Part shown: positions 1 through 5,522 of the stretch, piece by piece
Layout: each line of letters opens with the position of its first letter
Numbering within the stretch: the stretch's first letter is position 1
Assembly: GCA_034436045.1 (NCBI GenBank)
Contig: DAOTVZ010000065.1
Location: 1-16,812, forward strand
Origin: H111-94 sp034436045
GTDB taxonomy: Bacteria > Chloroflexota > Ktedonobacteria > Ktedonobacterales > Ktedonobacteraceae
Reading direction: 5' to 3'
DNA: 16,812 nucleotides
Program-made: the position numbers and the translations under genes
The notes under the pieces: generated by a model
Seen by the model: only the letters and a program-made list of their open reading frames with translations
What the model was told of the DNA's origin: nothing
The model's database searches: none

Positions 1-4
1 GAGG

Positions 5-85
5 TGCCGATGGAGAGATTCGAACCCTCAACCCTTTCGGGACCTGTTTTTGAGACAGGCGCGTATACCATTCCGCCACATCGGC
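5..85 (-). tRNA. tRNA-Leu (anticodon CAA)
   Basis: On the minus strand the sequence folds into a full cloverleaf. The 7-bp acceptor stem pairs GCCGATG (79-85) with CATCGGC (6-12), with discriminator A at position 5. The D arm has GCG/CGC, the anticodon stem is CCTGT/ACAGG around loop CTCAAAA, and the T arm is GAGGG/CTCTC around TTCGAAT. The anticodon CAA (50-52) reads UUG leucine codons. A short extra variable stem (CCC-GAAA-GGG) makes this a class II tRNA, as expected for leucine. The 3' end is followed by CC then T, so the complete CCA is not encoded and must be added after transcription. The gene lies downstream of accA but has its own promoter. Confidence 0.97.
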
Positions 86-91
86 ATATTG

Positions 92-126
92 TTTGCAGCC
101 TTATGATAGCGTATTGAGGCTGCAAA
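92..126. repeat. Inverted repeat around the tRNA-Leu promoter
   Basis: TTTGCAGCC (92-100) and GGCTGCAAA (118-126) form a perfect 9-bp inverted repeat with a 17-nt loop. The repeat lies between accA and the tRNA gene and covers the spacer and -10 region of the tRNA promoter. In an accA read-through transcript it would form a stable hairpin, but no U-tract follows, so it is not a standard intrinsic terminator. It could be an operator, a processing hairpin, or a weak stop for the acc operon. Confidence 0.5.
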
Positions 127-131
127 GTCAA
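103..131 (-). promoter_or_regulatory. Sigma-70 promoter of tRNA-Leu
   Basis: On the minus strand TTGACT (131-126), a 17-nt spacer and TATCAT (108-103) match the sigma-70 consensus at 5 of 6 positions in each hexamer, with ideal spacing. Transcription would start near position 96, about 11 nt before the mature tRNA 5' end at 85, which is typical for a tRNA gene. Confidence 0.8.
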
Positions 132-144
132 GTATCTTATGAAC

Positions 145-1134
145 CTAATTTGTTTTGGACTGCGATGCTCCTGCCAAATCAGCTGTGCCAAAGGTACCAA
201 TGGCACGGAATTTCTGGTAGCGGTTCTCCAGGAGTGTCTCGACCGACTGCTGCTTTAGTTCAGCCAGATTGGTAAGTAGCGCCTTTTTGAGATTTTCGGC
301 GGCCTGGCGCGGGTCGCGGTGTGCCCCTCCTAATGGTTCTGGTACAAGTTCATCGATAAGGTGTAGCCCGTAGAGTTCGCGCGCGCTGATACGCATGGTC
401 TCGGCTGCCTGTGGGGCAAAAGCGGTATCGCGCCAGAGGATGGATGCTGCCGCTTCTGGTGCTGCAACACTGTAGATAGTGTGTTCTAGCATCAGAATAC
501 GGTCGGCAACGCCGATGGCGAGCGCGCCCCCACTGCCGCCTTCCCCAATCACGGCGGCGATAATGGGTACCCGCAGACGCGCCATCAGATACAGATTCTC
601 GGCGATAGCCGTGCCCTGACCGCGTTCTTCATCGGCCAGCGCAGGATAGGCCCCAGAGGTATCGATTAACGCAATAATGGGCATGTTGAACTTCTCTGCC
701 TGCTGCATCAGTCGGTGCGCCTTGCGATAACCTTCCGGGTGAGGCATACCCAGATTGCGAAACTGCATCTCTTTCGCGTCACGCCCCTTCTGGTGGCAGA
801 TCAACATCACCGTTTGGCCGTCCAGACAGGCCGGACCCGCTACAATCGCGTGATCGTCGGCGAACGTGCGGTCTCCGTGCAGTTCAAAAAAGCTTTCGCA
901 CATGACGTTGATGTAGTCGAGGGAGTAGGGACGGTTCTTGTGACGCGCGACCAGTACTGTTTGCCAGGCAGTGAGATGTTTATAAATATCTTCGATACGA
1001 TGCTGGAGTTCGCGTTCCAGTTCCTGGAGTTGAGCCTGTTCTTCAGGTTTCAAACGCTCCCCCTTGCGCTGTAAGCTGTGAATCCTTTTCTCTAACTCGG
1101 CCAGTGGCTTCTCAAATTCCAGGTCAAATGCCAT
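145..1134 (-). CDS. accA: Acetyl-CoA carboxylase carboxyltransferase subunit alpha
   Basis: This 329-residue protein is close to the usual AccA length (about 320). With AccD it forms the carboxyltransferase that moves the carboxyl group from biotin-BCCP to acetyl-CoA, giving malonyl-CoA, the committed step of fatty-acid synthesis in the cytoplasm. The N-terminus has the family's charged coiled-coil helix (residues 1-60). The crotonase-like core contains QKGRDAKE (115-122), a GMPHPEGYRKA segment (129-139), and GEGGSGGALAIG (197-208), where Gly-rich turns form an oxyanion hole. The ATG at 1134 has an AGAGGGG ribosome site about 6 nt upstream. The gene starts 47 nt after accD ends and is the last protein gene of a ftsY-accD-accA run. 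The stop is TAG. No truncation or missing core motif is visible. Confidence 0.97.
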   Translation of the reverse strand: MAFDLEFEKPLAELEKRIHSLQRKGERLKPEEQAQLQELERELQHRIEDIYKHLTAWQTVLVARHKNRPYSLDYINVMCESFFELHGDRTFADDHAIVAGPACLDGQTVMLICHQKGRDAKEMQFRNLGMPHPEGYRKAHRLMQQAEKFNMPIIALIDTSGAYPALADEERGQGTAIAENLYLMARLRVPIIAAVIGEGGSGGALAIGVADRILMLEHTIYSVAAPEAAASILWRDTAFAPQAAETMRISARELYGLHLIDELVPEPLGGAHRDPRQAAENLKKALLTNLAELKQQSVETLLENRYQKFRAIGTFGTADLAGASQSKTN

Positions 1135-1181
1135 GCTGTTGCCCCTCTACTTTGTAGTACTACTATGACTGTATTACACCT

Positions 1182-2042
1182 TTATCGCTTCATATACAGG
1201 TGGAGCAGCTGTGAAAGCTTGTGCCGCAGGTCGCGTCGGTGGACAATGGCGTCGATCATGCCATGTTGAAGGACAAACTCGGAAGAAACGGCTCCATCGG
1301 GCAGTTTGATATGCATAAATCCCTCAATGACGCGCGGGCCAGCAAAGCAGATCAAGGCCCCTGGCTCCGCCAGAATCACATCGCCAAGCATGGCGAAGCT
1401 AGCAGTGACTCCACCTGTAGTGGGATCGGTGAGCAGGCTGAAATAGGGCAGGTGGGCCTCACCGAGACGGGCGAGCGCGGCTGACACTTTTGCCATTTGC
1501 ATGAGCGAGTATAGACCTTCCTGCATGCGCGCGCCGCCGGAGGTCGAAACAACCAGCACAGGGAACTTCTTCTCCAGGCCCAGTTCGATAGTGCGGGTGA
1601 TTTTCTCGCCGACGACGGAACCCATGCTGCCGCCGATGAAACGGAAATCCATCACGGCCAGCGCCAGTGGAAGGCCATCAATAGTGGCGTGCCCGCTGAC
1701 GACGGCTTCGTTGAGGCCCGTTGTGGAGCGCTCCTCGGCGAGTTTGGCGGCATAGGATTGTGAGCGGGTCGCAAAGTTGAGCGGATCAGTAGAAATAATG
1801 TTGGTATCAGTTTCGACAAAGCTGTTGGTATCCACGAGGAGAGCGATACGCTCCTGGGCAGTAAGTTTAAAATGGTAGCCACAGCGAGGGCAGACTTTGA
1901 GATTTTTGTCCAGGTCACGCCCATAAAGGATTTCTTTGCATTTGACGCATTTGACCGCCAGATTGCCGACGGTCGCCAGATTAGTGCGACCATCGTTCGA
2001 GGGGCCCTGTCCCGTCGAAGGGATCGCAGCTTCCTTAACCAT
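1182..2042 (-). CDS. accD: Acetyl-CoA carboxylase carboxyltransferase subunit beta
   Basis: This 286-residue AccD carries the N-terminal four-cysteine zinc ribbon of the bacterial beta subunit: C32, C35, C51 and C54 (CxxC-x15-CxxC). The carboxyltransferase core follows, with FIGGSMGSVVGEK (135-147), TSGGARMQEG (167-176) and DPTTGGVTASFA (206-217), all hallmark segments. It pairs with AccA in an alpha2-beta2 complex. The ATG at 2042 follows a GGGGAGG ribosome site by 7 nt, and that site lies in the 15-nt gap after the ftsY stop, so accD is probably translated from a ftsY-accD-accA message. The residues before the zinc ribbon (1-28) are low in recognisable sequence and probably flexible. The length matches the family. 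Confidence 0.97.
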   Translation of the reverse strand: MVKEAAIPSTGQGPSNDGRTNLATVGNLAVKCVKCKEILYGRDLDKNLKVCPRCGYHFKLTAQERIALLVDTNSFVETDTNIISTDPLNFATRSQSYAAKLAEERSTTGLNEAVVSGHATIDGLPLALAVMDFRFIGGSMGSVVGEKITRTIELGLEKKFPVLVVSTSGGARMQEGLYSLMQMAKVSAALARLGEAHLPYFSLLTDPTTGGVTASFAMLGDVILAEPGALICFAGPRVIEGFMHIKLPDGAVSSEFVLQHGMIDAIVHRRDLRHKLSQLLHLYMKR

Positions 2043-2057
2043 GAAAGAACCTCCCCA

Positions 2058-3074
2058 TCAATCGTGTGCGAAGAGTGCCGCGACGAAACTCTGTGGTTCA
2101 AAGGGAGCGATATCGCCTACCTTCTCGCCCGTGCCGAGGAATTTAATGGGTACGCCCAGGTCATCGACCACCGAGAAGGCAAAGCCGCCTTTAGCCGTGC
2201 TATCCATCTTGGTGACAATGACACCAGTTAAGCCAACATCTTCGGCGAATTTACGGGCCTGGAGCAGCGCATTCTGTCCGGTGGTAGCATCGATCACGAT
2301 CAACAGTTCATGGGGGCCATCGGGAACGAAACGTTGCACGATTTTGTTAATTTTTTTTAATTCCTCCATGAGGTTATATTTCGTATGCAGGCGACCGGCA
2401 GTGTCGATAATCACCACATCGTAGCCGCGTGTCTGAGCCGCTTGCAAGGCATCAAAGACGACGGCACCGGGGTCAGAACCAGGATTCTGGCTGATCACCG
2501 GCACATTCACGCGCTCGCCCCATACTTTGAGTTGATCAATAGCGGCAGCGCGGAAGGTATCGGCGGCTGCCAGCAGTACCTTGTGGCCCTGTGTGGTCAG
2601 CAGATGGGCTAATTTAGCGGCACTAGTGGTTTTGCCTGAACCGTTGACACCGATAATAAGAAAAACGCTGATCGGCGATTGCTTAGAGAAACGAAGCGGA
2701 TAGGGCTTCCCTAAGAGTGAAACCAGTTCTTCGCGGAGGGCACGTTGCACCTGTTTTCCTGAGCGCATATTTTCCGCAGCGGCACGCTTGCGCAGATGTT
2801 CGATGAGCCATTCGCTGGTTTTTGGCCCAACATCGGCGGCGAGAAGCTGCTCCTCCAGATCATCCCACAGATTATCATCAATGGTATCATTCACCTCAAC
2901 CGTTTCGTTGATGCGGTTGAAGATTTGGCGGGTGCGTCGGAGGAAGTTAAAACGTTGCTCGGCCTGTCCCTCATCGTGTCTGGCCTGCTCTTGCTTAGCC
3001 TGCTCTTGTCTGGCCTGCTGGTCTTTTTTGTTGGGGTCTTCCTCCGGTTTATGCCCAAAGAAACGGCTAAACAC
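2058..3074 (-). CDS. ftsY: Signal recognition particle receptor FtsY
   Basis: This 338-residue SRP-family GTPase docks ribosome-SRP complexes at the membrane for co-translational insertion. An acidic, Gln-rich N-terminal stretch (about 8-45, the variable A region) precedes the four-helix N domain (about 50-125) and the G domain. The nucleotide motifs are all present: P-loop GVNGSGKTT (142-150), DTFRAAA (172-178), DTAGR (224-228), TKMD (288-291) and GTGE (314-317). Translation starts at a GTG (3074-3072) preceded by AAGGAG with an 11-nt spacer. FtsY is the first gene of the run with accD and accA. The upstream 398 nt hold no promoter I could call with confidence. The short A region means membrane association probably depends on the N-terminal amphipathic segment and lipids. 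No catalytic motif is missing. Confidence 0.97.
   Translation of the reverse strand: MFSRFFGHKPEEDPNKKDQQARQEQAKQEQARHDEGQAEQRFNFLRRTRQIFNRINETVEVNDTIDDNLWDDLEEQLLAADVGPKTSEWLIEHLRKRAAAENMRSGKQVQRALREELVSLLGKPYPLRFSKQSPISVFLIIGVNGSGKTTSAAKLAHLLTTQGHKVLLAAADTFRAAAIDQLKVWGERVNVPVISQNPGSDPGAVVFDALQAAQTRGYDVVIIDTAGRLHTKYNLMEELKKINKIVQRFVPDGPHELLIVIDATTGQNALLQARKFAEDVGLTGVIVTKMDSTAKGGFAFSVVDDLGVPIKFLGTGEKVGDIAPFEPQSFVAALFAHD
2970..3014 (-). repeat. 15-bp tandem repeat inside ftsY
   Basis: Three adjoining 15-nt units (3014-3000, 2999-2985, 2984-2970) encode the five-residue units ARQEQ, AKQEQ and ARHDE in the A region of FtsY. The first two differ at a few bases and the third is more diverged. Such a repeat can vary in copy number without harming the GTPase core. 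Confidence 0.7.
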
Positions 3075-3472
3075 GCTTGTTTTAACTCCTTCTCGCTCTA
3101 TAAAACACTTTTAATACATAGCGCCACACGTATGGTTGCTATGCCTATGAGTACTACCTATGTTCGCTACCTACATCTATTGGTGCCGCTGACGGGGATA
3201 ATTTGCGCCAAAACCCTGAAAAGAGGGTTCCCTCTCATCTCATGCCCAGGCGAGATGACGGCCCCTCTTTCTGTGCTTGACAGAAATATAGCAAGCATTG
3301 TCGCCTTCTAGTGTTTTGCCGACAATTGCCCTGGAAAGAGTGCAAACACGTTGTCAGTAACAACCTGGTAGATAGTACCATACGTGCTTACACCCTTTCA
3401 AGTGTTGCCATTCCGCATGTCAACTACAAGCACAACTCTGTAGAAGAGTTAGCGACCTACCCCTCTCAAACC
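3075..3472. other. Non-coding stretch between the small zinc-ribbon gene and ftsY
   Basis: No convincing gene is visible in these 398 nt. They hold several short inverted repeats: AACTCT/AGAGTT (3434-3450), GTTGT/ACAAC (3350-3364), ATTGTCG/CGACAAT (3297-3303 with 3320-3326), TCATCTC/GAGATGA (about 3235-3258) and AGAGGG/CCCTCT just upstream of that. None has a T-run that would make it a clear terminator. The stretch must contain the ftsY promoter, but no -35/-10 pair stands out on the minus strand. Confidence 0.5.
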
Positions 3473-3688
3473 TTACTGTCGGCTGGTGCGATAGGAGTGG
3501 AGGGAGCCATCGCTGATTGGCTCGTTGATAATAATGTCGCCATTACGGATTTTAATGTTGTACAGGCATGCTGGATTGGTACAGACCCACGCCTTGTACT
3601 CAATAGAAGCTCCCTGGCTGCCGAAATCCGAAAGCGGAACCAGATCACCATCACTACACTTGCGACACCGAGGAAAAGTAAATTCCAC
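3473..3688 (-). CDS. Small zinc-ribbon protein, function unknown
   Basis: This is a 71-residue protein that I cannot assign to a named family. Cysteines C8, C11, C36 and C41 (CxxC then CxxxxC, about 24 residues apart) suggest a single zinc ribbon. The stretch between them includes LVPLSDFG and YKAWVCTNPAC. I chose the GTG at 3688 because AAGGAGG (3702-3696) lies 7 nt upstream. The frame extends to a GTG at 3709, but that start has no ribosome site and would place AAGGAGG inside the gene. The gene stands alone in a long non-coding region, with a promoter and structured leader upstream. Small proteins of this kind may bind nucleic acid or act as partners, but nothing here shows which. The cysteine spacing and strong ribosome site make a real gene likely. 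Confidence 0.72.
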   Translation of the reverse strand: MEFTFPRCRKCSDGDLVPLSDFGSQGASIEYKAWVCTNPACLYNIKIRNGDIIINEPISDGSLHSYRTSRQ

Positions 3689-3828
3689 GAGATCGCCTCC
3701 TTCCTTCACTCTGGAGGTAATGCCGCTTACCCGTGTCTCATCAGGGTTAAGCGAGGCTTACGAGAAAGTTAGCCGAGGGGGAGCCTCCGCCGCTGCATCC
3801 GCATCCCCACAGCAGGTATGACCATGCC
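3689..3828 (-). promoter_or_regulatory. Structured leader of the small zinc-ribbon gene
   Basis: Between the predicted transcription start (about 3828) and the GTG at 3688, the minus-strand RNA can form at least three hairpins. GGCTAAC/GTAAGCC (3774-3755) has a 6-nt loop and one mismatch. CGCTTAaCCC/GGGTAAGCG (3753-3724) has nine pairs, one bulged A and an 11-nt loop. CCTCC (3717-3713) pairs with GGAGG of the ribosome site (3700-3696). The last would hide the ribosome site, so translation may be controlled. I do not recognise a known riboswitch class. Confidence 0.5.
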
Positions 3829-3834
3829 GTAACT

Positions 3835-3863
3835 ATCATACCACAAGTCCTTTTCTATGTCAG
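3835..3863 (-). promoter_or_regulatory. Sigma-70 promoter of the small zinc-ribbon gene
   Basis: On the minus strand CTGACA (3863-3858), a 17-nt spacer and TATGAT (3840-3835) match the consensus at 5 of 6 positions in each hexamer. It points to the zinc-ribbon gene and implies a leader of about 140 nt. Confidence 0.7.
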
Positions 3864-4297
3864 CAGGGAAGTGAAGAATTTTTCATATTTCTCAGGAAAA
3901 ACTCATCTCTTTTTCTGCCAACTTCGTCAAGGATTGAGCAATGTGTTGGTACGCGGAGCAATGCATCCTGCCGGAGACGTCGTTACAAGATGTGTGACGG
4001 CTCACAGGACGACGCATCGCGTATCATTACTCTTGTATTCAGCATAGCAGATGGCGCAAATCTCGTCAAGCATTTATTTCAATCCATGCATATAGTAATT
4101 GCGGATTTTTCCCCACAGGTGGAAATCTGTTCATCTTTTTATAAGCAAGCTATGCTCGGATAACCTCGCCCACGTAGCCTCTGTTCGTTCAGTAGGGCGC
4201 TTACATATAAAGTTTTTATCTCCGATGGTCGATAAAGAGAGTGAAAAAACTGTCTTTTGCGAGGGAAATGGCTCTTTCGGCGGGCATATCCTCTGTT
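3864..4297. other. Non-coding stretch between the zinc-ribbon gene promoter and the sigma factor gene
   Basis: This AT-rich stretch holds no open frame with a ribosome site or recognisable protein. Its left part is crossed by a possible minus-strand transcript from the promoter at 4041-4069. The segment 3951-4022 can fold by pairing ACGCG/CGCGT (4018-4022 with 3951-3955), ATGC/GCAT (4014-4017 with 3961-3964) and CCTG/CAGG (4005-4008 with 3967-3970). I see nothing definite in 4080-4297. Confidence 0.4.
4041..4069 (-). promoter_or_regulatory. Upstream minus-strand sigma-70 promoter
   Basis: TTGACG (4069-4064), a 17-nt spacer and TATGCT (4046-4041) match consensus at 5 and 4 of 6 positions. Transcription would start near 4034 and run toward the small zinc-ribbon gene. 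It is either a second, distal promoter of that gene or the promoter of an untranslated RNA covering the structured segment 3951-4022. Confidence 0.55.
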
Positions 4298-4315
4298 TTG
4301 GCATGATTCTTGCTA
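4298..4315 (+). promoter_or_regulatory. Sigma-54-like -24/-12 promoter element
   Basis: TTGGCA (4298-4303) and TTGCTA (4310-4315) place GG (4300-4301) and GC (4312-4313) exactly 10 nt apart. This fits the sigma-54 consensus with only one mismatch in the -24 block (T for C after TTGGCA). It sits 118 nt before the start of the sigma factor gene and points to it. No sigma-70 promoter of similar quality is seen there. It could be chance, because no enhancer-binding site or rpoN gene is visible in the window. Confidence 0.4.
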
Positions 4316-4338
4316 CTTAGAAAAAGTAGGAGACCAAT

Positions 4339-4380
4339 ACTATAAAAAATGCTGTCTCCCCATAAGAAACTATAAAAAAT
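4339..4380 (+). repeat. Direct repeat in the sigma factor leader
   Basis: ACTATAAAAAAT occurs exactly twice, at 4339-4350 and 4369-4380, with a period of 30 nt, close to three helical turns. Each copy contains a TATAAA that could act as a -10 element, but neither has a good -35 hexamer 16-18 nt upstream. The pair may be a binding site for a regulator on one face of the DNA. Confidence 0.5.
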
Positions 4381-4432
4381 TCTCTCTTCATCACGTAGCG
4401 AACGTAAAACGTCAAAAGAAGGAGTATCTATC

Positions 4433-5449
4433 ATGGACGTGAACGTAGCAGTGGCATCTCGGCGTAATCAATGTGTAGGTAGGGCGGCTGGGGCGGAACG
4501 CCGCAGCGCCAGAAAAATGCGTGATAATGTTGAATGGCATGAATTAGAATGTGATAGTCCCGAATTCTTCTGTGAAGAGCAGGATGAAGCAGATACAGAT
4601 GAGCGCGATGGGCGTAGCGCGCTTGATGATACAGTAAAATACTATTTGAGAGAAATCGGCACTTTCCCGTTGCTTACCGCTGAGCAGGAGTTACAACTGG
4701 GGGAGCGTGTGGCACGCGGCGATAGCGACGCATATCGACAATTGATCGAGTGCAACCTGCGTCTGGTAGTGAGCATTGCCAAGCGCTATGCCAACCAGGG
4801 GCTGTCGCTAATGGACCTGGTGCAAGAGGGGAATATTGGTCTGATGCGTGCCGCTCAGAAGTTCGATTACCGGCGCGGTTTCCGTTTCAGTACCTATGCG
4901 ACATGGTGGATTCGCCAGGCCATCAGCCGCGCCATTGCCGAGCAGTCACGTGCCATTCACGTGCCAACCCATGTGGTAGAACTTGTGTATAAAATGAAGC
5001 GCGAGACGCGGCGGCTCTATCAGGATCAAGGTGTTGAGCCATCGCCAGAATTGTTGGCGATGATGATGGAGTTGCCGCGCGAGCGCGTGATCGAACTGCT
5101 TTCTATCCTGGAGCAGCCGGTATCGCTCGATGTATCGTTTGCTGATGACGAGCAGTGTCACCTGGCAGATGTCCTTGAGGATACAAGTCTGTCATCTTCG
5201 GCAGAGCAGAATACTGACCCCGTGCAGCAGAGCTATCTTAACCAGGCTATGCTGGTCCTCAGTCCACGTGAGCGCAGTGTAATCGAGATGCGCTACGGCC
5301 TACAAGACGGTTGTACTCTCTCTCTGGATGAGGTCGGCAGACGCTTTAATCTGACGCGCGAACGCATTCGGCAGATCGAGGCCAAAGCCCTGCGTAAGTT
5401 GCGGTATCCAGACCGCTATGAGAGCTGGCACGACCTGGCGCGTGCGTGA
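4433..5449 (+). CDS. RNA polymerase sigma factor, RpoD/SigA family (group 2)
   Basis: This 338-residue sigma-70 factor directs RNA polymerase to -35/-10 promoters. Region 1.2 spans about 64-93, region 2 about 98-168 with DLVQEGNIGLMRA (128-140) contacting core and RFSTYATWWIRQA (151-163) for melting and -10 recognition, region 3 about 173-252, and region 4 about 266-325 with the -35 helix-turn-helix ending in LTRERIRQIEAKALRKLR. It lacks the long region 1.1 and the non-conserved insert of a primary sigma such as RpoD. Its length and leader fit a group-2 alternative factor of the RpoS/HrdB-paralogue kind. Residues 1-60 are a basic then acidic tail. The ATG at 4433 has AGAAGGAG 8 nt upstream. 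It is a single-gene unit ending at a strong terminator. The upstream region has a sigma-54-like site and a 12-bp direct repeat, suggesting dedicated control. Confidence 0.93.
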   Translation: MDVNVAVASRRNQCVGRAAGAERRSARKMRDNVEWHELECDSPEFFCEEQDEADTDERDGRSALDDTVKYYLREIGTFPLLTAEQELQLGERVARGDSDAYRQLIECNLRLVVSIAKRYANQGLSLMDLVQEGNIGLMRAAQKFDYRRGFRFSTYATWWIRQAISRAIAEQSRAIHVPTHVVELVYKMKRETRRLYQDQGVEPSPELLAMMMELPRERVIELLSILEQPVSLDVSFADDEQCHLADVLEDTSLSSSAEQNTDPVQQSYLNQAMLVLSPRERSVIEMRYGLQDGCTLSLDEVGRRFNLTRERIRQIEAKALRKLRYPDRYESWHDLARA

Positions 5450-5466
5450 TTAGCATCTACAAATAG

Positions 5467-5508
5467 AAAACCCATAGAAACACGCTATAGCATGTTTCTA
5501 TGGGTTTT
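5467..5508. terminator. Bidirectional terminator between the sigma factor gene and prfB
   Basis: A perfect 16-bp inverted repeat (5467-5482 with 5493-5508) surrounds a 10-nt loop. T-runs at both ends (GGGTTTTT on plus, GGGTTTT on minus) let it stop transcription from both convergent genes. Confidence 0.92.
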
Positions 5509-5522
5509 TCCATTCATGGATG

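Noticed and set aside
2796..3311. Plus-strand open frame of 171 residues opposite the ftsY 5' end
   Set aside because: It is antisense to FtsY, its Leu/Val-rich part mirrors the Gln-rich repeats of the FtsY A region, and it has no ribosome site.
3724..3753. CTGATGAG on the minus strand as a hammerhead ribozyme core
   Set aside because: The required GAAA partner after a second stem is absent, and the CTGATGAG bases fall in and beside the loop of an ordinary hairpin.
3755..3774. Resemblance to the 3' part of the ydaO (cyclic-di-AMP) riboswitch: GCTAAC...CTCGTAAGC
   Set aside because: Only this short piece matches. It has a 3-nt insertion, and the G-rich 5' conserved blocks are missing, so the match is not enough to call that class.
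3993..4006. TGTGA...TCACA as a CRP-type operator
   Set aside because: The half-sites are 4 nt apart rather than 6, so the spacing does not fit, and the arms make an ordinary hairpin in the structured segment.
4216..4434. Minus-strand open frame of 72 residues before the sigma factor gene
   Set aside because: It starts inside the sigma factor ribosome site/start region on the opposite strand, has no ribosome site and no recognisable sequence.
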